The notes beneath the pieces were generated by a model, which had not been told where the DNA came from, did no database searches, and saw only the letters and a program-made list of their open reading frames with translations. A DNA stretch of 64,000 nucleotides from assembly GCA_934561555.1 (NCBI GenBank), contig CAKTGQ010000014.1, positions 1-64,000 of the forward strand, written 5' to 3'. This document shows positions 33,067 to 41,898 of this stretch, piece after piece. Origin of the DNA: an uncultured Faecalibacterium sp. Lineage in GTDB: Bacteria > Bacillota > Clostridia > Oscillospirales > Ruminococcaceae. The position numbers and the translations under genes are program-made. Within the stretch, counting starts at the first letter, position 1. Every line of letters begins with the position of its first letter.

Positions 33067-35223
33067 ATGGCTGAAAGTTATGGCTGGGCAGGCAAGATCC
33101 TGCGCGTCAACCTGACCACCGGCGAGATCACCACGCAGGATGACGAAAAGTACCATAAGTATATCGGCGGTATGGGCATGGCCTACCGCATTATGTATGA
33201 GGAAGCTCCCATGGAGCTGGACCCCTATGACGAGAAGGCTCTGGTCATCTTCGGTGTCGGCCCCCTGACCGGCGCAGGCGTGCCCTGCTCCGGCCGTATG
33301 AACGTGACCTTCCGCTCCACCTGGTCCAAGGGCCGGTCCATCGTTGACGCACACATGGGCGGTCACATCGGCTCCATGCTGAAGTATGCCGGTTACGACG
33401 GCATCGTGGTCAGCGGCATCTCCGAAAAGCCCGTCTACCTGCGCATTGAGGACGGCGAGGTCTCTCTGGAGGACGCAACCGAGATCTGGGGCAAGGGCAC
33501 CTTTGCTGCCAACAAGTGGATGGTAGAGCAGAACGGCCGCGAGTTCGAGACCGCTTCTATCGGCCCTGCCGGTGAGAATCTGGTGGACTACTCCACCCTG
33601 AACACCAGCTTCGGCAACTCCGGCGGTGCCGGTCTGGGCGCTGCCATGGGCAACAAGAAGCTGAAGGGTCTGGCCATCCGCGGCACCGGCAGTGTCAAGG
33701 TCGCTGACCCCAAGAAGGTGCTGGAGCTGTCCAACTACATGATCGGCAACCTGATCGGCGGCAACAACAACCACAACGTGCCCGCACAGCCCCAGAGCTG
33801 GGCAGAGTACAGCGCTACCTCCGGCAAGAACCGCTGGTCCGGCGCTCCCGGCCGTATGTGGAAAAAGGCTCCCGGTGGCCCCGTGGATACCGGTGAGCAG
33901 CCCTACTACGACCTGAACAAGGTGGCTCTGCGCTGCTTCAAGGGCTACTTCGACTTCGGCGCTCCCGCTGCCGAGTACACCGTGAAGAACGGCGGCTGCT
34001 CTTCCTGCCCCATCCGCTGCTACACCGAGTATGATGTGGATCCGCTGGCAGATTACGATCTGCCCACCCACAACTCCAACACCTGTATGCCCGTGCTGTA
34101 CGGCACCCGCGTCTACCCGGACGGCGTGCACGACTTCAAGTACGAGGGCGACGGCACCATGGTCATCAATCTGGCATGGTCTCATGCTGTGGACGACATG
34201 GGTCTGTGGGACAACTACGGCAACCTGAACCGCGACCTGCAGTGGATCCTGCGCATGCCGCGTGAGGAGGCCACCAAGTACATCAGCGAGGCCGAGTACG
34301 ACTCTCTGCCCTGGGAGTGGGAGAAGGCCGGCGATCCCCGCTGGGAGGTCGAGCTGATCCGCCGCATGGCTTACGGCGAGGGCGATCTGTCCGTTATCGC
34401 CAAGGGCACGCTGGCCATGATGGAAAAGTTTGGCCTGCCCAAGAGCTGGCTGGACCGCACCGATGGCGCTACCAACTCCAACCTGATCTACAACGGCTTC
34501 CCCAACCACCACGGCCCTGCTGAGGCATGGCAGGTGGGTATGCTGTACAACCTCGTCTACAACCGCGACTGCATGATCCACGAGATCGTCTGCGAGACCG
34601 GTTCCGGTGCACCTTACGAGGTGACCAAGAAGGTCATGGAGGACTTCTTCGGCGAGGGCTGCTACGATAAGGCCAAGGCCTACACTCCCATCAACGAGAA
34701 CAAGGCAAAGCTGGCTGCCTACTGCGTCAACGATAAGAACTTCCACGACTCCGCTACCCTGTGCAACTGGATGTGGCCCATGACCCAGTCTCCCTCCAAG
34801 GAGCGCGACTACCACGGCGATCTGGATCTGCAGGCAGACTTTATGACTGCTGTTACCGGCGAGACCTATACCCAGGCCGGTCTGCAGGAGGACGGTGCCC
34901 GCATCACCCAGATGCTGCGCGTGATGACCGCCATCAGCTTCCAGCAGAACTGCGGCAGCGCAAACCTGCGTCAGGAGCACGATGCCATCTGCGATTGGGT
35001 GTTCGATAAGGACCCCGACTTCAAGGCATTTGAGGAAGGCACCACCAAGCTGGACCGCGCTGACATGGAGAAGGCAAAGGATCTGTTCTACGACATCTTC
35101 GGCTGGGACCGCACCACCGGTGTGCCCACCCGCGAGACGCTGGAGAAGTATGATCTGGCTGACATGGCCGATGATCTGGAAAAGCGCGGCATCTACGCAC
35201 AGAACACCGCAGCAGCTGAATAA
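33067..35223 (+). CDS. Aldehyde:ferredoxin oxidoreductase family tungsten/molybdenum enzyme (YdhV-like)
   Basis: A 718-aa enzyme of the AOR family, which holds a tungsten or molybdenum bis-pterin cofactor and one [4Fe-4S] cluster. The N-terminal domain begins GWAGKILRVNLTTGEITTQD with YIGGMGMAYRIMYEE; the cluster ligands are Cys311, Cys314 and Cys318 (CSSCPIRC), with a likely fourth at Cys566 (ATLCNWMW). It is longer than classic AOR (about 605) and near the size of E. coli YdhV. It has no signal peptide, yet the adjacent partner has a twin-arginine signal, so it may be exported in complex with it. The substrate is unknown: aldehyde oxidation or carboxylate/other reduction are possible. Confidence 0.9.
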   Translation: MAESYGWAGKILRVNLTTGEITTQDDEKYHKYIGGMGMAYRIMYEEAPMELDPYDEKALVIFGVGPLTGAGVPCSGRMNVTFRSTWSKGRSIVDAHMGGHIGSMLKYAGYDGIVVSGISEKPVYLRIEDGEVSLEDATEIWGKGTFAANKWMVEQNGREFETASIGPAGENLVDYSTLNTSFGNSGGAGLGAAMGNKKLKGLAIRGTGSVKVADPKKVLELSNYMIGNLIGGNNNHNVPAQPQSWAEYSATSGKNRWSGAPGRMWKKAPGGPVDTGEQPYYDLNKVALRCFKGYFDFGAPAAEYTVKNGGCSSCPIRCYTEYDVDPLADYDLPTHNSNTCMPVLYGTRVYPDGVHDFKYEGDGTMVINLAWSHAVDDMGLWDNYGNLNRDLQWILRMPREEATKYISEAEYDSLPWEWEKAGDPRWEVELIRRMAYGEGDLSVIAKGTLAMMEKFGLPKSWLDRTDGATNSNLIYNGFPNHHGPAEAWQVGMLYNLVYNRDCMIHEIVCETGSGAPYEVTKKVMEDFFGEGCYDKAKAYTPINENKAKLAAYCVNDKNFHDSATLCNWMWPMTQSPSKERDYHGDLDLQADFMTAVTGETYTQAGLQEDGARITQMLRVMTAISFQQNCGSANLRQEHDAICDWVFDKDPDFKAFEEGTTKLDRADMEKAKDLFYDIFGWDRTTGVPTRETLEKYDLADMADDLEKRGIYAQNTAAAE

Positions 35224-35249
35224 ATCCCACAGAAAGAGGAAAGACCGTC

Positions 35250-36167
35250 ATGTTGTTTGGCAGACGTAAACCCGGCTACACCACCACGGTGGATGGCAGC
35301 GTAGACCCGGAACAGGCCGTTCTGGAACTGCAAAAGGCAGAGCTGGCCGCCAAGAAAAAGCCCAAGGCAGAGGTGTTCGACATCGACGCCGCAAGCGAGA
35401 CTGCCCGCCGCCTGAAGGAGACCGGCAGCACCTTTGACGGCAGCGCCGCCAAGACCGGTGAGGACGTGATCGCCGCAGTGGAGCGGGAGACCGCCGAACT
35501 TGCCGCAAAGCAGGCCGCCGAGGCCGCACCCGAAGCCGCCGAAGCTGCGCAGTCCGATGCTGCAAAGCCGGAACTGCTGGATTTTCTGGCCGGTGAGCCG
35601 GAGGCGGAAAACGATCCCTTTGCGGATCAGCCCACCAAGACCGCCCCGGAACTGCCCCAGCTGACCCCTGCACAGGAACTGGCCGGTTACATCCGCGCCC
35701 GCTCTGCGGCTGCGATGCTTACCCCCCACGCTTTGCTGCTGGAGGAAGTGGAAAACGCCGACGAGCTGCTGGCGCAGCTGCCCGCAGACCCCCAGTGTAC
35801 CGATATCGTCACCCGCGCGGGTGCAAAGGACACCTACTACTACTCCAACGCCAACATGAGCGATAACTACGCCATGATCGCGCAGCTCATCGAGGACAAG
35901 GATCTGTGTGTGATGTTCGCCGAGATGGTGCGGTTCAACGCCCGCATCTACCCCAGCGCCACCCCGCTCAAGTACTTCCAGCGCTCCCCCTACGGCCTTG
36001 CGCCGGAGGTCATCGAGCAGACTTGGAAGGCCATGCAGGAGAACCCCGCCTATGCCGATATCGAGGAGCTGACCAACAACCAGAACGAGCGGTTCCTCTT
36101 TTCCACCAAGCACCTCACCCGCCGCTACGCCAAGGCCATCAGCGACGTGGACGAGTTCTGCGATTAA
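35250..36167 (+). CDS. Uncharacterised protein in the ydhW position of an AOR operon
   Basis: I do not recognise this 305-aa protein from sequence. Residues 1-150 are acidic and alanine-rich with low complexity (LAAKQAAEAAPEAAEAAQSD), probably unfolded or helical linker. Residues about 155-305 look like a folded domain with LAGYIRARSAAAMLTPHALL, MSDNYAMIAQLIEDKDLCVMF and the ending NNQNERFLFSTKHLTRRY. It follows the YdhY-like and YdhV-like genes with 26 bases between, the same order as ydhY-ydhV-ydhW in E. coli, so it may be a dedicated chaperone or assembly factor for the AOR enzyme. There is no signal peptide. RBS GAGGAA supports the ATG. Confidence 0.7.
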   Translation: MLFGRRKPGYTTTVDGSVDPEQAVLELQKAELAAKKKPKAEVFDIDAASETARRLKETGSTFDGSAAKTGEDVIAAVERETAELAAKQAAEAAPEAAEAAQSDAAKPELLDFLAGEPEAENDPFADQPTKTAPELPQLTPAQELAGYIRARSAAAMLTPHALLLEEVENADELLAQLPADPQCTDIVTRAGAKDTYYYSNANMSDNYAMIAQLIEDKDLCVMFAEMVRFNARIYPSATPLKYFQRSPYGLAPEVIEQTWKAMQENPAYADIEELTNNQNERFLFSTKHLTRRYAKAISDVDEFCD

Positions 36168-36204
36168 ACCAACCTACAATTGAATCAGGGTATAAGAGCT
36201 TCTT

Positions 36205-36340
36205 TGAGCAAAGGTGTCTAAACTCCCACAAAGAGCAGGACACCGCGCCGCAATGCTAAGGGCTGCATAAGCCGGCATTCAAGGGTGGCGGGGGAAACCC
36301 CACCGCCTTCCCGCAGAAGAAACGCTGCAATTTGAAAAAA
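36205..36340 (+). promoter_or_regulatory. Structured leader upstream of moeA, possible Moco/Tuco-type riboswitch
   Basis: The 440-base gap between 36168 and 36607 has no gene but dense RNA structure: GGTGTC..GACACC (36213-36244), AATGC..GCATT enclosing GGCT..AGCC (36251-36280), and a GC-rich arm with a GAAA loop ending CCGCCTTCCCGCAGAAGAAACG (36284-36324 region). The last part resembles the conserved CGCC-TCCCG-GGAAA end of the molybdenum-cofactor RNA motif, and the position ahead of moeA in a pterin-cofactor island fits. I cannot align it against the family here, so this is a hypothesis. Confidence 0.35.
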
Positions 36341-36467
36341 AGAACTCCTCCCATCTTCACAGGTGCTTTTGATTGTGCGCTGCCGCTGCAAGGGCGGCGC
36401 ATAGCCAAAGGCTGCCACCGGCGTAGCAGACTGCAAACTGCCGCTGCCGGTTTTGTGGGGATATTCT

Positions 36468-36513
36468 GCGGAGGCGTTTTGATTTTCCGGTCAAGACGTC
36501 TCCGCTTCTTTTT
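36468..36513 (+). terminator. Terminator or attenuator ahead of moeA
   Basis: GCGGAGGCGT pairs with ACGTCTCCGC (one G-U), followed by TTCTTTTT. It may end the AOR operon or serve as the switch of the structured leader. Confidence 0.7.
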
Positions 36514-36607
36514 CACCTGCCTTTTTGAAAAAAGAATACCCCCGCCGGTGCCCCATCTGAGCCATAGCAGAAGGGGAGAGCGGCGGGTCTATGTGGAGGA
36601 AGTTAAG

Positions 36608-37846
36608 ATGAATCAGCCTTTCTGCTCCCCCGTCAAGGCGCTGCGCAGCGTGCTGGACGCGGCAGCGCTTCTGCCTTCTCCGTCTGCGGAGACCATCCCG
36701 CTGGAAGCCGCCTGCGGACGCATTGCCGCCGCCGACCTCTGCGCCCGGATGGACCAGCCCCCCTTTGACCGCAGCCCGCTGGACGGCTACGCCCTGCACA
36801 GCGCGGATACCGCCGGAGCAAGCCGGGAGACCCCGGTCGCCCTGCCGGTGGTGATGAAGCTTTACGCGGGCGATGCCCCGGCTGCGGCGCTGCCCGCAGG
36901 CTGTGCCGCCCGCATCATGACCGGAGCACCCCTGCCGGAGGGCGCGGACTGCGTCCTGATGCAGGAGCTGACCGACAGCGGCGAAGAGACCGTGCAGCTG
37001 TATGTCGCCGTAAAACCGCTGCAAAACGTGGTATTTCGCGGCGAGGACGTGGCCGCAGGTGCGGTCATTGCGCCCGCCGGAACGGTGCTCACCCCCGCCC
37101 ATCTGGGCGTGCTGGCCGGGCAGGGCTACGCCGAAGTAGCCGTCTGCCGTTCGCTGACCGTGGGCATCCTTTCCACCGGCAGCGAGCTGCTGGAACCCGG
37201 CGCACCGTGGACACCCGGTAAAATTTACGATGCCAACGGCATCCAGAATGCCGCCCGGCTGCGTCAGCTGGGCTTTGCCGTGGAGCGGCAGCAGTGCTCC
37301 GATGACCCGGAGGTCATCACCGGCAAAATGCAGGAGCTGCTGACCCGCTGTGATGCTGTTATCACCAGCGGCGGCGTTTCCGTGGGACAGAAGGACTATC
37401 TGCCCCTTGTACTGGAAAAGCTGGGCGCACAGCTGCTGGTGGAGGGCGTAGCCCAGAAGCCCGGCAGCCCCATGCTGGCGGCAACGCTGGGCGGCAAGCT
37501 GGTGTTCTGCCTGTCCGGCAACCCCTTTGCCGCCGCCGCTACGCTGGAACAGTACGCCATCCCCGCTTTGCTGCGCGCCGCCGGACGCCGGAAAGAAAAC
37601 TGCATCCCCGTCCGCACCGTCTGCACCCTGACGAACGGTTTTTCCAAACCCAGCAAGGGCAACCGCTATCTGCGGGCGACTGCCTGCGGCGGCAAGGTGA
37701 CCCTGCCCGGCGCGGGCAACGACGAGGTGCACTCTTCCGGTGCACTGTCTGCCATGATGGGCTGCAACTGTCTGGTGGAGATCCCCGCCGGCAGCGGGCC
37801 GGTAGAACCCGGCACGGAAGTGGAGGTGCTTTGCTTTGTACAGTGA
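36608..37846 (+). CDS. moeA: Molybdopterin molybdenumtransferase MoeA
   Basis: A 412-aa MoeA-family enzyme that inserts molybdate or tungstate into adenylylated molybdopterin. N-terminal half: EAACGRIAAADL, PPFDRSPLDGYAL with the catalytic Asp of the family, and MTGAPLPEGADCV. C-terminal MoCF domain: GILSTGSELLEPG and ITSGGVSVGQKDYL. The length (about 410) fits full MoeA. The start at 36608 has GGAGG eight bases upstream; the long upstream frame runs through the leader and terminator and is rejected. It opens a cofactor operon that runs through modC. A second MoeA-like gene follows, so one may be used for tungsten and one for molybdenum. Confidence 0.92.
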   Translation: MNQPFCSPVKALRSVLDAAALLPSPSAETIPLEAACGRIAAADLCARMDQPPFDRSPLDGYALHSADTAGASRETPVALPVVMKLYAGDAPAAALPAGCAARIMTGAPLPEGADCVLMQELTDSGEETVQLYVAVKPLQNVVFRGEDVAAGAVIAPAGTVLTPAHLGVLAGQGYAEVAVCRSLTVGILSTGSELLEPGAPWTPGKIYDANGIQNAARLRQLGFAVERQQCSDDPEVITGKMQELLTRCDAVITSGGVSVGQKDYLPLVLEKLGAQLLVEGVAQKPGSPMLAATLGGKLVFCLSGNPFAAAATLEQYAIPALLRAAGRRKENCIPVRTVCTLTNGFSKPSKGNRYLRATACGGKVTLPGAGNDEVHSSGALSAMMGCNCLVEIPAGSGPVEPGTEVEVLCFVQ

Positions 37847-38354
37847 ACAAAAACAGGCGCTGGCAGAGACACAGGCGCTCAAGCGCCCGGCGGTGCTGGC
37901 GGTCAGCGGGGTGCACAACAGCGGTAAGACCACCCTGCTGGAAAAGCTGCTGCCCGTACTGCGCAGCCGTGGGCTGAAGGTAGGCGTCATCAAGCACGAC
38001 GGCCACGATTTTACCCCGGACGTGCCCGGCACCGACAGCTACCGTCTGCGGGAAGCCGGTGCCGAGGGCGTGGCGGTCTACTCCGGCACGCGCTACCTGC
38101 TGACCGAGGAATTTCGCCTGACCGAGCAGGACCTGCTTGCCCTGTTCGAGCGTCACGGCTACGACCTTGTGCTGCTGGAAGGGTTCAAATCCAGCGGCTG
38201 GCCGAAGATCGAGGTGGTGCGCAGCGCCATTTCGGATGCGCCCGTCTCCTTCCAGCCGCTGGCGGTAGTGGGGGATATCCCCGGCGCAGATTTTGACCTG
38301 AACGATATTCCGGCACTGGCAGACTGGATCGAAGCCCAGATGCCCGCGCTGTAA
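37836..38354 (+). CDS. mobB: Molybdopterin-guanine dinucleotide biosynthesis protein MobB
   Basis: A 172-aa GTP-binding MobB protein, accessory to formation of the guanine-dinucleotide form of the cofactor. The P-loop is GVHNSGKTTLLEKLL (residues 27-41), followed by VGVIKHDGHDF and LVLLEGFK typical of MobB. The start is a TTG at 37836, nine bases after GGAGG and inside the last codons of moeA (11-base overlap). No mobA is present in the cluster. AOR-type enzymes use a non-nucleotide cofactor, so mobB suggests another enzyme, such as formate dehydrogenase, is also served. Confidence 0.9.
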   Translation: MYSEQKQALAETQALKRPAVLAVSGVHNSGKTTLLEKLLPVLRSRGLKVGVIKHDGHDFTPDVPGTDSYRLREAGAEGVAVYSGTRYLLTEEFRLTEQDLLALFERHGYDLVLLEGFKSSGWPKIEVVRSAISDAPVSFQPLAVVGDIPGADFDLNDIPALADWIEAQMPAL

Positions 38355-38367
38355 GGAGAATGCCATC

Positions 38368-39387
38368 ATGAAACTGATCCGTACTGTTGACGCCGCAGGG
38401 CAGGTGCTCTGCCATGATATCACCCAGATTATCCCGGGCGAGTACAAGGATGCCCGCTTCCGCAAGGGGCACGTCATCCAGCCCGAGGACATCCCTGTGC
38501 TGCTTTCCATCGGCAAGGAGAACCTCTACGTCTGGGAAAAGCACCCCGGCATCCTCCACGAGGACGAAGCAGCCGCTCTGCTGTACAAGGCCGCTGCGGG
38601 CAAAAATATCCACGGCACTGCGCCGAAAGAAGGCAAGATCGAGCTGATCGCGGATTGCGACGGCCTGTTGAAGATCAATCGCAAGGCGCTGCTGGCTGTC
38701 AACAGCACCCCGCAGATGATGATCGCCACCATCCACGGCGACCTGCCGGTGAAAAAGGGCCAGAAGCTTGCCGGTACCCGCATCATCCCGCTGGTTATCG
38801 AGCAGGAGAAGATGGACGCCATGCAGGCTGCCGCCGGGGCAGAGCCGATCCTGAATGTGCTGCCCATGCAGGCCAAAAAGGTGGGCATCATCACCACCGG
38901 CAGTGAGGTGTTCAAGGGCCGCATCGAGGACAAATTTACCCCCATCCTGCAAAGCAAGCTGGCTGTCTACGGCTGTGAGATGGTTTTCCATAAGGTCTGC
39001 GATGACGACCCCGCCGGGATCACCGCCGCCATTCTGGAAGCCAAGGCCGCCGGGTGCGAACTGATCTTTACCACCGGCGGCATGAGTGTGGACCCCGACG
39101 ACCGTACCCCGCTGGCGATCAAGAACACCGGGGCGGATATCATCACCTACGGCGCACCGGTGCTGCCGGGGGCAATGTTCCTTGTCAGCTATCTGGACGG
39201 TGTGCCGGTGTGCGGCCTGCCCGGCTGCGTGATGTACGCCAAGCGCACCATTTTTGACCTGCTGCTGCCCCGTCTGCTGGCCGATGACCCCATCACCGCC
39301 GAGGATATCGCCCGCTTGGGTGAGGGCGGCCTGTGTCTGAACTGCGAGGTCTGCCACTGGCCGAACTGCGGCTTTGGGCATTGCTGA
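38368..39387 (+). CDS. MoeA-like molybdopterin-binding protein with Cys-rich tail
   Basis: A 339-aa protein of the molybdopterin-binding (MoCF) group found in clostridial Mo/W clusters. The middle and C-terminal part has VGIITTGSEVFKGRIEDKF and IFTTGGMSVDPDDRTP, the MoeA/MogA-type pterin-binding fold, while the N-terminal third differs from classical MoeA. The last 17 residues hold five cysteines and two histidines (CLNCEVCHWPNCGFGHC), a likely metal or cluster site. It may assist metal insertion or hand-over of the cofactor; the exact step is not known to me. It lies 13 bases after mobB. Confidence 0.8.
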   Translation: MKLIRTVDAAGQVLCHDITQIIPGEYKDARFRKGHVIQPEDIPVLLSIGKENLYVWEKHPGILHEDEAAALLYKAAAGKNIHGTAPKEGKIELIADCDGLLKINRKALLAVNSTPQMMIATIHGDLPVKKGQKLAGTRIIPLVIEQEKMDAMQAAAGAEPILNVLPMQAKKVGIITTGSEVFKGRIEDKFTPILQSKLAVYGCEMVFHKVCDDDPAGITAAILEAKAAGCELIFTTGGMSVDPDDRTPLAIKNTGADIITYGAPVLPGAMFLVSYLDGVPVCGLPGCVMYAKRTIFDLLLPRLLADDPITAEDIARLGEGGLCLNCEVCHWPNCGFGHC

Positions 39388-39418
39388 AACCCTCTCAGCT
39401 TACTAAGGTGAAAAAAAT

Positions 39419-39916
39419 ATGAGTGAAAATAATCTGACACATTTTGATGCCGCCGGGAACGCCGTGATGGTGGATGTGAGCGCAAAGTCCGTCACCACCC
39501 GGGAAGCCACTGCCCATGGCATCATTACCATGAACGCCGAGGCCTTTGCCGCCGTGCAGAGCGGCACCGTGAAAAAGGGCGATGTACTGGGCGTGGCGCG
39601 CATTGCGGGCATCATGGCCACCAAGCGCACCAGCGAGTTGATCCCCCTGTGCCATCCGCTGCCCCTGACCAAGGTGGGCATCGAGTTCCGTCTGCTGCCC
39701 GAGCAGCAGGCTGTGGAAGCCCTGTGCACCGTAAAAACCAGTGGTGTGACCGGCGTGGAGATGGAGGCGCTGACCGGCGTTTCCACCGCGCTGCTGACCA
39801 TCTATGATATGTGCAAGGCCGTGGATAAGGGCATGGAACTGGGCGAGATCCATCTGGTGGAAAAGACCGGCGGCAAGAGCGGCCACTATATCCGGGCGGA
39901 GGGCGGCTATGTTTGA
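39419..39916 (+). CDS. moaC: Cyclic pyranopterin monophosphate synthase MoaC
   Basis: A 165-aa MoaC, which with MoaA turns GTP into cyclic pyranopterin monophosphate, the first step of cofactor synthesis. Family segments are plain: [17 protein letters not shown], the substrate loop [13 protein letters not shown] and [20 protein letters not shown]. The length is normal. The ribosome site is AAGGTG. It overlaps moaA by 8 bases. Confidence 0.95.
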   Translation: MSENNLTHFDAAGNAVMVDVSAKSVTTREATAHGIITMNAEAFAAVQSGTVKKGDVLGVARIAGIMATKRTSELIPLCHPLPLTKVGIEFRLLPEQQAVEALCTVKTSGVTGVEMEALTGVSTALLTIYDMCKAVDKGMELGEIHLVEKTGGKSGHYIRAEGGYV

Positions 39917-40886
39917 TCGTTACCAGCGCGAGATCCATTATCTGCGCCTGTCGGTGACCGACCTGTGCAACCTGCGCTGCCGCTACTGTATGCCGGACGG
40001 CGTGGAAAAGCTGGAGCGGGAAGCCGTGCTGACCTACGAAGAATTTCTGCGCTTGGCTGCGCTGTTTGCCCAGTGCGGCATCGACACCGTGCGGGTGACC
40101 GGCGGCGAACCGCTGGTGCGCAAGAACGTGGCGCAGCTGGTGGCAGGGCTCAAAGAGACCCCGGGCATCCGCCGGGTCACCCTGACCACCAACGCAGTAT
40201 TGCTGGCAGAGCAGCTGCCTGCTTTGCTGGACGCAGGGCTGGACAGCGTGAACATCAGTCTGGACACCCTGCGCCCGGAGGTGTTCCGGCAGATCACTGC
40301 CCGGGACGATTTTGCCGCCGTGCAGGCGGGCTTGCAGGCTGCGCTGGAAAGCGGCCTGCCGGTCAAGCTGAACTGCGTGCCGCAGGCGGGCGTCAACGAG
40401 GGCGAACTGGAACAGCTTGCCGCACTGGCAAAGGACAACGCCATGCAGGTGCGTTTCATCGAGATGATGCCCATCGGATACGGCGCTGCCATGCCCTGCA
40501 TCTCCGGCCCGGAGCTGCGGGCGCGGTTTGCCCGGCGCTGGCCGGAACTTGCGCCCCTTTCTGCTGCGCAGGAGCACGCCTTGGGCGATGGCCCGGCGGT
40601 GTACTACACCGTGCCGGGCTGGCAGGGCAGCATCGGCTTTATTGCAGCGGTGCACGGCAAGTTCTGCGCCTCCTGCAACCGGGTGCGGCTGACCAGTCAG
40701 GGCTTTTTGCGTCCCTGCCTTGCCAGCGAGACCGGCTGCGACCTGCGCGCACTGCTGCGCAGCGGCGCGGACGATGCGCAGCTGCTGGCCGCTATCCGGG
40801 AGACCATTTGGGCAAAGCCCCGGGAACACCATTTTAACGACAGTTCCATGCCCGCTACCCGCGGGATGTATCGCATTGGAGGATAA
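39909..40886 (+). CDS. moaA: GTP 3',8-cyclase MoaA
   Basis: A 325-aa radical-SAM enzyme that makes 3',8-cyclo-GTP. The N-terminal cluster is bound by Cys20, Cys24 and Cys27 (CNLRCRYC); [10 protein letters not shown] is the SAM-binding GGE motif; the C-terminal cluster motif is [19 protein letters not shown]. The ATG at 39909 overlaps the end of moaC and has GGAGGG just before it, so the two are coupled. The C-terminal GG pair is present at the very end (YRIGG), needed to complete the active site. Confidence 0.95.
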   Translation: MFDRYQREIHYLRLSVTDLCNLRCRYCMPDGVEKLEREAVLTYEEFLRLAALFAQCGIDTVRVTGGEPLVRKNVAQLVAGLKETPGIRRVTLTTNAVLLAEQLPALLDAGLDSVNISLDTLRPEVFRQITARDDFAAVQAGLQAALESGLPVKLNCVPQAGVNEGELEQLAALAKDNAMQVRFIEMMPIGYGAAMPCISGPELRARFARRWPELAPLSAAQEHALGDGPAVYYTVPGWQGSIGFIAAVHGKFCASCNRVRLTSQGFLRPCLASETGCDLRALLRSGADDAQLLAAIRETIWAKPREHHFNDSSMPATRGMYRIGG

Positions 40887-40892
40887 ATAACT

Positions 40893-41825
40893 ATGGGTAA
40901 GCTTCTGGCAATCTGCACCAGCCCCAAGCGGGGCACCGTAAAAACTGAGGTGCCCAGCGCCGTCCTGACCCCGGAATGGGGCATCGTGGAGGACGCCCAC
41001 GGCGGCAACTGGCACCGTCAGGTCAGTATGCTCAGCGCCGAAAAGATCGAGGCCTTCCGTAAAAAGATCTGGGTGGACTACGGTGCCTTCGGCGAAAATC
41101 TGGTCATCGAGGGCTTCGATTTCCGCAACCTGCCGGTGACCAGCCGGTTCGCTATTGGCGATGTTGTGCTGGAAATGACCCAGATCGGCAAGGAGTGCCA
41201 CAATGACTGCGTCATCAAACAGCAGACCGGCGAGTGCATCATGCCCCACGAGGGTGTGTTCGCCCGGGTGCTCACCGGCGGCGAGATCCATGTGGGGGAC
41301 GAGGTGACCCTGCTGCCCGCACTGGAAAACCCGCCCCTGCGCGCTGCCGTCATCACCCTTTCCGATAAGGGCAGCCGCGGCGAGCGGGAAGACAAAAGCG
41401 GCCCGCTGATCGCCCAAATGCTCACCGCCGCAGGCTATGTGGTGGAAGAGACCATGATCCTGCCGGACGAAGCCAAGGCGCTGAAAGCGCAGCTCATCCG
41501 CATGGCAGACGGCCGTCAGGTGAACCTTGTGCTCACCACCGGCGGCACCGGCTTCTCCCACCGGGACATCACCCCGGAGGCCACCTGCGCCGTGGCTGAC
41601 CGCAACGCTCCCGGCATTGCCGAGGCGATGCGCTACCACAGCCTGAGCATCACCCCGCGCGGGATGCTGAGCCGTGGCGTCAGCGTGCTGCGCGGCAAGA
41701 CCCTGATCGTCAACCTGCCGGGCAGCCCCAAGGCGGTGCAGGAGAATTTGGAGTACATCCTGCCCAGCTTGGAACACGGAGTACGCATCGCCGCGGGTCT
41801 GGACGGCGAGTGCGCCCGCAAGTAA
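40893..41825 (+). CDS. MOSC domain - MogA/MoaB fusion protein
   Basis: A 310-aa fusion. Residues about 1-145 form a MOSC domain (EDAHGGNWHRQVSML, FGENLVIEGFD, GKECHNDCVIK, with Cys in the usual place), a module that handles sulfurated pterin cofactor. Residues about 150-310 form a MogA/MoaB adenylyltransferase (RAAVITLSDKGSRGEREDKSG, LVLTTGGTGFSHRDITPEAT, LIVNLPGSPKAVQENL), which activates molybdopterin with AMP before metal insertion by MoeA. It starts six bases after moaA. Joining the two functions in one chain is known in Clostridia. Confidence 0.9.
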   Translation: MGKLLAICTSPKRGTVKTEVPSAVLTPEWGIVEDAHGGNWHRQVSMLSAEKIEAFRKKIWVDYGAFGENLVIEGFDFRNLPVTSRFAIGDVVLEMTQIGKECHNDCVIKQQTGECIMPHEGVFARVLTGGEIHVGDEVTLLPALENPPLRAAVITLSDKGSRGEREDKSGPLIAQMLTAAGYVVEETMILPDEAKALKAQLIRMADGRQVNLVLTTGGTGFSHRDITPEATCAVADRNAPGIAEAMRYHSLSITPRGMLSRGVSVLRGKTLIVNLPGSPKAVQENLEYILPSLEHGVRIAAGLDGECARK

Positions 41826-41898
41826 GGTTTCCCGCCCTGTTTTCCTTTACGGGGCGTAGAAATAGAATGTTTTTTACTTGAAGTAAGGAGAAACAGAG

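Noticed and set aside
32374-34980. An 868-codon open frame on the minus strand
   Set aside because: It is the antisense of the Fe-S protein and AOR genes, is rich in His/Gly/Val without family features, and lacks a ribosome site; GC-rich codon bias makes such frames by chance.
36332-36607. N-terminal extension of MoeA
   Set aside because: It would run through the structured leader and terminator; the ATG at 36608 has a strong ribosome site and gives the normal MoeA start.
39612-41777. A 721-codon open frame on the minus strand
   Set aside because: Shadow of moaC, moaA and the MOSC-MogA gene, whose motifs are unmistakable.
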